Shown: in pieces, positions 51,856 through 59,918 of the stretch
Position numbering within the stretch: the stretch's first letter is position 1
Layout of the letters: each line of letters starts with the position of its first letter
NCBI RefSeq assembly: GCF_934668725.1
Contig: NZ_CAKUOF010000004.1
Span: 186,001 to 250,000, forward strand
Source: an uncultured Dysgonomonas sp.
Lineage (GTDB): Bacteria; Bacteroidota; Bacteroidia; Bacteroidales; Dysgonomonadaceae
Reading direction: 5' to 3'
Length of the DNA stretch: 64,000 nucleotides
Position numbers and translations under genes: made by a program
The notes under the pieces: model-generated
Databases searched by the model: none
What the model saw: the letters and a program-made list of their open reading frames with translations, nothing else
What the model was told of the DNA's origin: nothing

Positions 51856-53823
51856 ATGAAAAATGTATATAAGATTTTAAGCATTGTAGTTTTACTGAGT
51901 TTTTCACAATTCGGATATTCACAAAAACAGATATACGAATTTTCTTTAGATACAAAGAAAATAGGTGCACCGATTCAGCCCACGATGTATGGTTTGTTTT
52001 TCGAAGACATCAATTTTGCGGCAGACGGCGGGCTCTATGCTGAATTAGTGAAAAATCGTTCTTTCGACTTCCCTCAGAATCTCATGGGGTGGAATACTTT
52101 CGGAAAAGTGGAAGTAAGGAAAGATAATCCATTATTCGATCAGAATCCAACTTACGTAGTACTGTCCGATGCAGGTCATCCCCATAAACGTACCGGAATA
52201 GAGAATGAAGGATTTAGAGGAATGGGTTTCAAGCAAAATGAGAAATACCGATTTTCGGTATGGGCAAAAACTATAAATACCAATGAACCCCAGAAAATAC
52301 GCATAGACCTTATTGATTCGAAAAATGATATTCTTATTACTCAACAACTAACTATAAATTCGGCTGAGTGGAAAAAATACGAGGTTATTTTAACGCCTAA
52401 AGCCACAGAGACAAAAGGCTGTTTACGGATATTCTTAGATTCAAAAGGTGAGGTTGCTTTGGAACATGTTTCGCTTTTCCCTGTAAATACATGGAAAGGT
52501 CGTGAGAACGGATTGAGAGCTGATTTAGCTCAAGCATTAGCCGATATCAAACCGGGAGTATTCCGTTTTCCGGGTGGATGTATTGTCGAAGGTACTGATC
52601 TGGATACCCGTTACGATTGGAAAAAAACAGTAGGAGCAGTCGAAAACAGACCTGTGAACGAAAACAGGTGGCATTACACATTTGCACATCGTTTCTTTCC
52701 CGATTATTATCAAAGTTACGGTCTTGGATTTTATGAATATTTTCTTCTGTCGGAAGATATGGGAGCCGAACCATTGCCTGTATTAAGTTGTGGATTGTCA
52801 TGTCAGTATCAGAATGAAAAAGAAGAATGCCATGTTCCTGTAAAAGATTTAGGATCGTATATTCAAGATGCTTTAGACCTGATTGAATTTGCGAATGGAT
52901 CGCCTACTTCTACATGGGGAAAAGTACGTGCCGATATGGGGCATCCTGAACCATTTAATCTTAAATATATAGGTATTGGTAACGAACAATGGGGCGATGA
53001 GTATGTAGTGCGTCTCGAACCATTTGTAAAAGCAATCAGAGCCAAATATCCCGATATAAAGATTATAGGAAGCTCGGGACCATCTGCAGACGGAGATAAA
53101 TTTGATTATTTGTGGCCTGAGATGAAAAGATTGAAAGTTGATTTGGTTGACGAGCATTATTATAAAGACCCTCAATGGTTTCTAAACAGTGCAAAACGAT
53201 ATGATAATTACGACCGTAAAGGTCCTGCAGTATTTGCCGGAGAATATGCTTGCCATGTACCCAATCGTGATAATAATTTTGAGTCGGCACTCTACGAAGC
53301 AGCTTTTATGACAGGTTTGGAACGTAATGCCGATATTGTACATATGTGTACCTATGCTCCTTTGCTTGCCCATGTAGATGCATGGCAATGGAAACCCGAT
53401 ATGATTTGGTTTGATAATCTATCTTCCGTAAAAACTCCTAATTATTATGTACAACAACTTTATGCACAGAATAAAGGAACAAATGTAATGTCTTTGACAC
53501 GTAATAATGCTTCTGTTGCGGGTGAAGACAACCTATATGCATCGGCAGTATATGACAAAGATCAGAACTGTTATGTCGTAAAAGTGATTAATACAGCAAA
53601 AGAGTCAAAAGATATAAGAATAACTTTGTTGGGATTGAAAAAGAATAGTCATTTGTCACTTGGTGAGTGTATGGAATTAAAGTCTGATAACCTGAGCCAG
53701 GTTAATTCATTGGAGTCGCCCTTGAATATAGTTCCACAGAAAGCAGCTGCCCGTCTCGACGATAATACATTGATAATTTCAGCTAATCCCCAATCTTTTG
53801 GTTTATATAAAATTCAGTTGTAA
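51856..53823 (+). CDS. secreted GH51 alpha-L-arabinofuranosidase with CBM-like insert
   Basis: The 655-residue enzyme has a signal peptide (ending FGYSQ). After the GH51 start IQPTMYGLFFEDINFAADGG it has a carbohydrate-binding-like beta-sandwich (about 85-215, YRFSVWAKT to EVALEHVSLFP), then the barrel with LADIKPGVFRFPGGC. Acid/base Glu377 is in IGIGNEQWG, and nucleophile Glu463 is in FAGEYACH. A C-terminal beta domain ends in SFGLYKIQL. It would remove arabinofuranosyl residues. Unlike the GH51 at 32833, base composition is uniform. A terminator follows. Confidence 0.92.
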   Translation: MKNVYKILSIVVLLSFSQFGYSQKQIYEFSLDTKKIGAPIQPTMYGLFFEDINFAADGGLYAELVKNRSFDFPQNLMGWNTFGKVEVRKDNPLFDQNPTYVVLSDAGHPHKRTGIENEGFRGMGFKQNEKYRFSVWAKTINTNEPQKIRIDLIDSKNDILITQQLTINSAEWKKYEVILTPKATETKGCLRIFLDSKGEVALEHVSLFPVNTWKGRENGLRADLAQALADIKPGVFRFPGGCIVEGTDLDTRYDWKKTVGAVENRPVNENRWHYTFAHRFFPDYYQSYGLGFYEYFLLSEDMGAEPLPVLSCGLSCQYQNEKEECHVPVKDLGSYIQDALDLIEFANGSPTSTWGKVRADMGHPEPFNLKYIGIGNEQWGDEYVVRLEPFVKAIRAKYPDIKIIGSSGPSADGDKFDYLWPEMKRLKVDLVDEHYYKDPQWFLNSAKRYDNYDRKGPAVFAGEYACHVPNRDNNFESALYEAAFMTGLERNADIVHMCTYAPLLAHVDAWQWKPDMIWFDNLSSVKTPNYYVQQLYAQNKGTNVMSLTRNNASVAGEDNLYASAVYDKDQNCYVVKVINTAKESKDIRITLLGLKKNSHLSLGECMELKSDNLSQVNSLESPLNIVPQKAAARLDDNTLIISANPQSFGLYKIQL

Positions 53824-53842
53824 ACTATATTGGGTTTATAAT

Positions 53843-53875
53843 AAAAAAAGCTTCTCATTATGAGAAGCTTTTTTT
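53843..53875. terminator. terminator after GH51, usable on both strands
   Basis: AAAAAAAGCTTCTCA (53843-53857) pairs with TGAGAAGCTTTTTTT (53861-53875) around a 3-nt loop between converging genes. Confidence 0.9.
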
Positions 53876-53921
53876 ATTATAATATTTGTTCTTGAGTATA
53901 AATTACAGCCCAAATTCCTAA

Positions 53922-54224
53922 TTATGAAAATATAAATGCATTTAAGAATTTATCGTCTTCACATTCGTCTTTAAATCTGATTGTAATACCAAATTTCTCG
54001 ATCAGGTTCTTTAAATCATTCGCTAACGTGTCCATATATAATAGACTAATTTTTTTACTTCTCAGCAAAGTGAAAAAATAAGACTGTTCTTTATTTTCTA
54101 TTTTAACTTTCTCGTAACCGACAACTTTATTCTCCTCTAATTTAAATATGTTTAAGTCGGCGTCTTCTTGAATACCGTTACTTAAAAGCCCTTTCTTAGT
54201 CAAAATTGCTATAATCTTATTCAT
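53922..54224 (-). CDS. conserved-looking small protein of unknown function
   Basis: This 100-residue cytosolic product has no signal peptide. The order of short strands and helices (MNKIIAILTKKGLLSNGIQ, DADLNIFKLEENKVVGYEKV, ISLLYMDTLANDLKNLIEKF, GITIRF) loosely recalls the NifX/NafY-type cofactor-binding fold, but key residues of that family are not evident, so I leave it unassigned. It follows a 59-codon frame by 15 nt on the same strand. It is the only minus-strand unit inside the plus-strand glycan genes between 38806 and 64000. Confidence 0.6.
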   Translation of the reverse strand: MNKIIAILTKKGLLSNGIQEDADLNIFKLEENKVVGYEKVKIENKEQSYFFTLLRSKKISLLYMDTLANDLKNLIEKFGITIRFKDECEDDKFLNAFIFS

Positions 54225-54239
54225 AATCTCATATTTTAT

Positions 54240-54419
54240 TTAAGGGTGTGTGAGTTCTAATATATTTAATTCGTATCTCTCGTCGGACAATCCCTGACCG
54301 ATAATTTTATTATTACCATCTTTAGCAATCCTATCAGAATTAAACTTACATAATATAGAGTATATCTTATATCTATATATACGCTTTATAAGTCGAAATG
54401 TTTTATCGGTAATCACCAT
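54240..54419 (-). CDS. small open reading frame, 59 residues, upstream of the 100-residue protein
   Basis: The ATG at 54419 opens a frame of 59 codons ending TAA at 54240. The product starts MVITDKTFRLIKRIYRYKI, is basic in its first third, and ends with GLSDERYELNILELTHP. The tight 15-nt spacing to the next gene and a normal amino-acid mix argue for a real gene; its short length argues for caution. No known motif. It could be a coupled leader peptide or partner of the downstream protein. Confidence 0.45.
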   Translation of the reverse strand: MVITDKTFRLIKRIYRYKIYSILCKFNSDRIAKDGNNKIIGQGLSDERYELNILELTHP

Positions 54420-54585
54420 ATTAAATATATTAATGTTGTTTTAACGAAATTTCGATATCTCCTTCTATAATTAATGACGAATGAAACGGGCAAATATTTT
54501 AAAGAAATACGACTGGATGGTCAAAATGTTGTAAAATAATTATCAGAGCCTCTATACCCCCCGGAATAGCCTTCCGGATGAGAAA

Positions 54586-54633
54586 ATAGCACAATTATGT
54601 CAAAGGATAGCACATACTATTCAGAATACACTT
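54586..54633 (+). promoter_or_regulatory. candidate AraC/HTCS-type half-site pair
   Basis: ATAGCAC at 54586-54592 and 54607-54613 are direct repeats with 21-nt periodicity, followed by ATACTATTCAGAATACAC. The string ATAGCAC and the trailing AGAATA...ACAC also occur in the 49-nt elements at 38710 and 40452, with different spacing. Confidence 0.45.
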
Positions 54634-54661
54634 GACAGTATCTTTTAGTTTATTTTTTTAA

Positions 54662-54669
54662 TATGTTTG
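54662..54669 (+). promoter_or_regulatory. -7 element of the GH43 operon
   Basis: TATGTTTG matches TAnnTTTG. It overlaps an in-frame upstream ATG at 54663, so the true GH43 start is probably the later ATG at 54711. Confidence 0.5.
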
Positions 54670-54710
54670 ATTCACCAAAGAAATCGAACCTGAAAAATAA
54701 ACCTGAAATC

Positions 54711-55676
54711 ATGAGAATATCTAAGAACACAATTCTTATTCTACTGACTCTGCTTATAACTTCCTTTAATAATAGTTTTGCAACTCAAAAAGGAGAGGTT
54801 GCAACTAATAAAAAACAACCCGTTGCTTTAGCCGACCCATTTATAATGTTGCACGAAAATACCTATTATGCTTACGGAACTAACGATAAGGATGGTATTG
54901 CTGTATATACATCGGATGACTTGGTTAACTGGCAAAAACAATCCGCTTTAGCAATGCACAAAGACGATTCGTGGGGCGACCGTTGGTTTTGGGCTCCCGA
55001 AGTATACTATATTCCTCAGGAAAAGAAATTCTATATGTATTATTCGGTTGACGAGCACATAAGTGTCGCTACATCCGATTCTCCTACAGGACCATTTCGT
55101 CAGGACATTCAAAAACCGATCATAGAAGATGAGAAGTGTATAGATAATTCACTCTTTATAGATGATGACGGTAAAGCTTACCTCTCGTTTGTACGTTTCA
55201 CCGATGGTAATAATATTTGGGTTGCAGAAATGGAGTCAGACTTGAAAACAATGAAGAAAGAAACAATTAAACCTTGTATACATGTAACTGAGGAATGGGA
55301 AAATGATTTAGGACGTGTAACCGAAGGCTCTTTTATTGTAAAGCATAAAGGTATCTATTATATGATTTATTCCGCTAACGACTACCAAAGTCCGAATTAT
55401 GGGGTAGGGTATGCAACCGCTTCTTCTCCTATGGGACCTTGGGTAAAATATGATAAGAATCCAGTTTTTCAGAAACCAGACGATCTGGTAGGAGTTGGTC
55501 ATAGTGCTATCTTTAAAGATAAAGAAGGTAAACTCCGTATGGTATTTCACGCCCATCATGACAACCAAAATATACATCCACGATTGATGTATATAACAGA
55601 TGTCTCTTTTTCGGATGATGAAAAACCAATAATGAATATAGGAGGCAATATCATCGCAACTCAACAAGTAAAATAG
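54711..55676 (+). CDS. secreted GH43 arabinanase/arabinofuranosidase family enzyme
   Basis: The 321-residue protein starts at 54711 with a signal peptide (to NNSFA, residue 24). The five-bladed GH43 propeller shows the base Asp42 in LADPFIM, the pKa-modulating Asp145 in CIDNSLFIDDDG and the acid Glu205 in VTEGSFIVKHKG. WAPEVYYIPQEKKFYMYYS and SSPMGPWVKYDKNP are typical. It would act on alpha-arabinosides (or beta-xylosides); the subfamily is not resolved. First gene of the second glycan block. Confidence 0.88.
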   Translation: MRISKNTILILLTLLITSFNNSFATQKGEVATNKKQPVALADPFIMLHENTYYAYGTNDKDGIAVYTSDDLVNWQKQSALAMHKDDSWGDRWFWAPEVYYIPQEKKFYMYYSVDEHISVATSDSPTGPFRQDIQKPIIEDEKCIDNSLFIDDDGKAYLSFVRFTDGNNIWVAEMESDLKTMKKETIKPCIHVTEEWENDLGRVTEGSFIVKHKGIYYMIYSANDYQSPNYGVGYATASSPMGPWVKYDKNPVFQKPDDLVGVGHSAIFKDKEGKLRMVFHAHHDNQNIHPRLMYITDVSFSDDEKPIMNIGGNIIATQQVK

Positions 55677-55705
55677 AACTACTAATAACAGAAAAGATAT
55701 ATATA

Positions 55706-57724
55706 ATGAAAAAAAGATTATTACTAATTGCATTGTTTATTTCCTCTATCGGATTGATTCAGGCAGCCGGTATGGCTGATAACCTGAGATCGCAAATCAC
55801 TTTAAAATCTCCCGGAAATCCGGCAATATCTTATCCGTTGCAAGCTAAAAACGGTATGCTGACTTCAACCGAAAATATACCTGTTGAAATAAAAGAGCAA
55901 ATAATAGAAAATGATTCTACATTGAAACTGATAATTACCCTTAAAGCTAACGATTTAGTGTATTATAACTTCGAAGAAAGCTATAATACAATGATGAATC
56001 ACGATGACTGTCAGTTCTATATGCCCGGGTTTTGGTATAGACGCAACCTGAGATCACCTAAAGAAGCCCCATCATTCTATACAAGCGATAGCTGGCAGGT
56101 GAGAGAAGACCGTTTAAGCACACCCCTAACCGGTATATTTGACGAGAAAACAGGAACTTATTATACAGTTTTACGTCTGGATGATTTTAAGAATGAAAGT
56201 CTGGCCTGCCATAGTCAAGGAGAAGTTATTCTGTCGGATAAAACATCTTTAGGATTTACAGGATTTCGTAATCAAGGCGGTAAATCGTCTTTGGTCTTTG
56301 GTTTTCCGTATAGCGAAGCCCCTAAAACATATATCCGTAAATTGACTTTAGCTCCTGCTGTACAGACTTTCGAAAAACTGGAAAAAGGAGAAACACGCCA
56401 ATTGGTTTGGGTGATTAAGAAAAGTAAAGCACCCGATTTTTCTAAATTTGTGGCTTCAGTTTGGGATTATTCATACGACACATTAAAACCTCAGGAGCTA
56501 AAAGAGCATTTATCGACAGCTGATGCAAAAGAAATTCTTTCTAATTTTTTTACGGAAAGCTATGTTGATAAGTACGATCTGAAATATTTCTCGGGAGTAC
56601 ATATGCGTACCGATGATTGTAAAAGTACAGGCTCAGTAGAAGTAGGTTTTGTTGGTCGTGTTTTATTGAATGCATTCAATGCTCTGGAGTATGGCGAAGC
56701 CAATAACAGACCCGATTTAGTCGAAAAAGCAAATTCTATATTTGACAGTTATCTGCAATATGGATTTACTCCTTCGGGATTCTTTAGAGAGTTTGTGAAT
56801 TATGATGATAATGACGAGACAAAAGTATATAGTATACGCCGTCAATCGGAAGGAGCTTTTGCGATGCTGAACTATTTGGAATACGAAAAAAGAAAAGGGC
56901 GCAAGCATCCGGAGTGGGAAGCCAAAATTAAAACACTGCTGAATAATTTCCTCAAATTACAGGAAGCGAACGGAAGTTTTCCTCGTAAATTTGAAGGCGA
57001 TTTTAAAATAGTAGATGCTTCGGGAGGCAGTACACCATCGGCAACCTTACCATTAACAATGGCTTATGCCTATTTCAATAATAAGGAATACTTGGAAAGT
57101 GCTAAGAAAACAGCCCTTTATCTCGAAAAAGAACTGGTTTCTAAAGCAGACTACTTTTCGTCGACCTTAGATGCTAATTGCGAAGATAAAGAAGCCTCCC
57201 TATATGCCTCTACTGCTATGTATTATCTGGCAATGGTAACGAAAGGAAAAGAGCAACAACATTACATTGATTTGAGTAAACAAGCTGCCTATTTCAGTCT
57301 TTCGTGGTATTATATGTGGGATGTACCTTTTGCACAAGGTCAAATGTTGGGCGATGTCGGTTTCAAATCGAGAGGTTGGGGAAATGTTTCGGTAGAAAAC
57401 AATCACATTGACGTGTTTATCTTTGAATTTGCAACCGTTTTGGATTGGTTGGCAAAAGAGCGTAACGAGCCTCGATTCTCCGAGTTCTCATCCATAATCA
57501 AAAGTTCTATGCTTCAATTAATGCCGGTTCAAGGACATATGTTTGATATCGCTAAAGTGGGCTATTATCCGGAAGTTGTACAACATACCAATTGGGATTA
57601 TGGCAAGAACGGAAAAGGTTTCTATAATGATATCTTTGCACCGGGTTGGACAGTAGCTTCGCTCTGGCAAATGCTAAGTCCCGACCGAGTGGAAAATTAT
57701 TTCAATAAAAAAAAGAAATTCTAA
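55706..57724 (+). CDS. large secreted protein of unrecognised family, candidate (alpha/alpha)-barrel enzyme
   Basis: The 672-residue protein has a signal peptide (ending LIQAAG). I do not recognise the family. Residues about 25-270 look beta-rich (LKLIITLKANDLVYYNFEES, LSLGFTGFRNQGGKSSLVF in part), and about 280-660 are helical with tandem aromatic helices (RVLLNAFNALEYGEA, EGAFAMLNYLEYEKRKG, YASTAMYYLAMVTKG, DVFIFEFATVLDWL). This beta-sandwich plus six-hairpin architecture is common in glycosidases and polysaccharide lyases. Acidic candidates lie in EVGFVG, YDDNDE and DVGFKSRGWGN. It is between two GH43 genes, 4 nt before the second, so an arabinan-related role is inferred. Confidence 0.65.
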   Translation: MKKRLLLIALFISSIGLIQAAGMADNLRSQITLKSPGNPAISYPLQAKNGMLTSTENIPVEIKEQIIENDSTLKLIITLKANDLVYYNFEESYNTMMNHDDCQFYMPGFWYRRNLRSPKEAPSFYTSDSWQVREDRLSTPLTGIFDEKTGTYYTVLRLDDFKNESLACHSQGEVILSDKTSLGFTGFRNQGGKSSLVFGFPYSEAPKTYIRKLTLAPAVQTFEKLEKGETRQLVWVIKKSKAPDFSKFVASVWDYSYDTLKPQELKEHLSTADAKEILSNFFTESYVDKYDLKYFSGVHMRTDDCKSTGSVEVGFVGRVLLNAFNALEYGEANNRPDLVEKANSIFDSYLQYGFTPSGFFREFVNYDDNDETKVYSIRRQSEGAFAMLNYLEYEKRKGRKHPEWEAKIKTLLNNFLKLQEANGSFPRKFEGDFKIVDASGGSTPSATLPLTMAYAYFNNKEYLESAKKTALYLEKELVSKADYFSSTLDANCEDKEASLYASTAMYYLAMVTKGKEQQHYIDLSKQAAYFSLSWYYMWDVPFAQGQMLGDVGFKSRGWGNVSVENNHIDVFIFEFATVLDWLAKERNEPRFSEFSSIIKSSMLQLMPVQGHMFDIAKVGYYPEVVQHTNWDYGKNGKGFYNDIFAPGWTVASLWQMLSPDRVENYFNKKKKF

Positions 57725-57728
57725 TGTT

Positions 57729-58742
57729 ATGAGAAAAACTATTTTATATCTGTTTACCCTGGTCAGTCTGGCGGCGTGTTCAGCGAATAATAATGATCCC
57801 GTTCCCGCACCCGAAAAAACTACATACTCGAATCCTGTGATAGCGAGAAGTTTGCCCGATCCTACCATCATTAAGGCAAATGACGGATATTTCTATTTGT
57901 ATGCAACGGAAGATGTTCGTAATATGCCCATCTATAAATCGAAAGATTTAGTTAACTGGAGTTTTGTCGGAACAGTTTTTACAGACAGTAGCCGTCCCGA
58001 TTTTGAACCTAAAGGAGGACTTTGGGCACCCGATATTAATTATATAGATGGTAAATATGTGCTGTACTATTCTATGTCAGTTTGGGGAGGCGAAGAAACT
58101 TGCGGAATAGGAGTCGCAGTTGCCGACAGCCCCGCAGGACCTTTTACAGATAAAGGAAAGCTTTTCAGAAGTAACGAAATTGGTGTGACAAATTCAATCG
58201 ATCCTTTCTATATCGAAGAGGCTGGGAAAAAATACCTGTTTTGGGGTAGTTTCAGAGGAATCTATGCTATAGAGTTAAGTAATGACGGACTTTCTCTGAA
58301 AGAAGGGGCTGAAAAGAAACACATTGCAGGAACAGCTTTCGAAGGTACTTACATTTATAAAAAGGGTAACTACTATTACTTGTTTGCATCTATCGGCACT
58401 TGTTGCGAAGGAGTCAACAGCACCTATAAACTGGTTGTCGGACGATCTGAATCTCTTATGGGACCTTATGTAGATAAGGATGGGAAAAATATGCTCGATA
58501 ACGGATATAACATAGTAATCAACAGTAATAGCCGTTTTGTTGGTAACGGTCATTGTTCCGAAATAGTACAAGATGAGGCGGGCAACGATTGGCTCTTTTA
58601 TCACGGGGTGGATACTACAAACCCACAAGGTCGGGTATTGCTTCTTGACCAGATAAAATGGGATACAAACGGTTGGCCATATGTCGAAAACGGAAGCCCT
58701 TCTTTGTCTGCAACAAAACCAGTATTTAAACTTCAACAATAA
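57729..58742 (+). CDS. GH43 lipoprotein, probable arabinan-active enzyme
   Basis: The 337-residue SPII lipoprotein (lipobox LAACSA, Cys near 17) has a GH43 propeller: Asp44 in SLPDPTIIK, Asp158 in NSIDPFYIEE and Glu205 in AFEGTYIYKKG. LWAPDINYIDGKYVLYYSMS and DSPAGPF are family segments. The extra loop GTCCEGVNSTYKLVVGRS resembles endo-1,5-alpha-L-arabinanases. As a lipoprotein it probably works at the cell surface. It lies 4 nt after the unknown 672-residue gene. Confidence 0.88.
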   Translation: MRKTILYLFTLVSLAACSANNNDPVPAPEKTTYSNPVIARSLPDPTIIKANDGYFYLYATEDVRNMPIYKSKDLVNWSFVGTVFTDSSRPDFEPKGGLWAPDINYIDGKYVLYYSMSVWGGEETCGIGVAVADSPAGPFTDKGKLFRSNEIGVTNSIDPFYIEEAGKKYLFWGSFRGIYAIELSNDGLSLKEGAEKKHIAGTAFEGTYIYKKGNYYYLFASIGTCCEGVNSTYKLVVGRSESLMGPYVDKDGKNMLDNGYNIVINSNSRFVGNGHCSEIVQDEAGNDWLFYHGVDTTNPQGRVLLLDQIKWDTNGWPYVENGSPSLSATKPVFKLQQ

Positions 58743-58747
58743 AAGAC

Positions 58748-59881
58748 ATGAAAACATTTATTTACTTAAGTCTGCTAATTGGCTTGTTGTCATGTAATAA
58801 GCAACCAAACCAAGAACTACCTCTACTAAGCGAGTCAGCTTTTAAAACTGAGATAGATGGTAAAGCAGTTAACCTATATACCTTGAAATCTGCAAGCGGA
58901 CTAACTATGCAGGTTACCAATTTAGGAGCCAGAGTAGTTACGCTTTGGGTCCCCGATAAGAATGGAAAATACGAAGATGTTGTACTTGGTTATGAAACTA
59001 TAGATAGATATATCAATAACAAAGGAGAGCGTTTCTTGGGACCTATTGTCGGACGTTATGCCAACCGCATTGCAAAAGGACAATTTGAATTGGATGGAGC
59101 AACATACCAATTACCGATCAATAATAATGGTCAGACATTACACGGAGGATTAAAAGGTCTCGACATGGTTGTCTGGAATGTAGATAAAGTGACCGATAAC
59201 GAAATACAAATGTCGTATGTTTCACCCGATGGAGAAGAAGGTTTTCCGGGAATAATGAAATTAAGTCTGACTTATGTGCTTACACCCGAAAACGAATTTA
59301 AAATAACTTACGCTGCAACTACAGATAAAGCGACAGTAATCAACCTTTCACATCACGGGCTTTTCAATCTGAAAGGAGAAGGAAACGGCACTATTACAGA
59401 TCATATCTTAACAATCAATGCAAGTAATACGACTCCGGTAGATAGTGTGCTGATTCCGTCAGGAGAAATTGTAAGTGTAGAAGGTACTCCCTTCGATTTC
59501 AGAAAACCAACTGTTATCGGCGAAAGAATAAATGCCGAAAATGAGCAATTGAAGAACGGAGCAGGCTACGATCACAATTGGGTGATAGACCGAAAAACGG
59601 ATAAAGACGTAGAATTTGTAGCCTCTGTGTATGAGCCTGTAAGCGGAAGAAAGATGGAAGTATGGTCGGATCAACCCGGAGTACAATTTTATAGCGGTAA
59701 CTTTTTTGATGGGGCAGTCTCAGGAAAATATGGCAAGCCTTTGAAATACAGAGAAGCTTTTGCTCTCGAAACACAACATTTTCCGGATAGTCCTAATCAG
59801 CCTAATTTCCCCACAACACGCTTAAATCCGGGAGAAACATATACACAAACATGTATCTATAAATTCTCGATACAAAAGTGA
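58748..59881 (+). CDS. secreted aldose 1-epimerase (mutarotase), lipoprotein
   Basis: The 377-residue galactose mutarotase-like protein has a lipobox LLSCNK (Cys about 16), so it is exported and lipid-anchored. Signatures: TNLGARVVTLWVPDKNG, GPIVGRYANRIAKGQFELDG, NNGQTLHGGLKGLDMVVW, LSHHGLFNL (catalytic His) and GYDHNWVID. Catalytic Glu is likely in REAFALETQHFPDSPN. It interconverts anomers of released galactose or arabinose. It lies 5 nt after the GH43 gene. Confidence 0.9.
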   Translation: MKTFIYLSLLIGLLSCNKQPNQELPLLSESAFKTEIDGKAVNLYTLKSASGLTMQVTNLGARVVTLWVPDKNGKYEDVVLGYETIDRYINNKGERFLGPIVGRYANRIAKGQFELDGATYQLPINNNGQTLHGGLKGLDMVVWNVDKVTDNEIQMSYVSPDGEEGFPGIMKLSLTYVLTPENEFKITYAATTDKATVINLSHHGLFNLKGEGNGTITDHILTINASNTTPVDSVLIPSGEIVSVEGTPFDFRKPTVIGERINAENEQLKNGAGYDHNWVIDRKTDKDVEFVASVYEPVSGRKMEVWSDQPGVQFYSGNFFDGAVSGKYGKPLKYREAFALETQHFPDSPNQPNFPTTRLNPGETYTQTCIYKFSIQK

Positions 59882-59918
59882 TAATGAAATAAACCTTATA
59901 ACTAGAAATAAGATAACC

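Larger units (their letters stand above)
54420..54710. other. divergent regulatory region before GH43
   Basis: It contains a 10-bp palindrome CGAAATTTCG (54445-54454), a small hairpin CCGGAA/TTCCGG (54561-54577), a pair of ATAGCAC repeats 21 nt apart (54586 and 54607) and a -7 element (54662). No gene fits in the plus strand. Confidence 0.5.
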
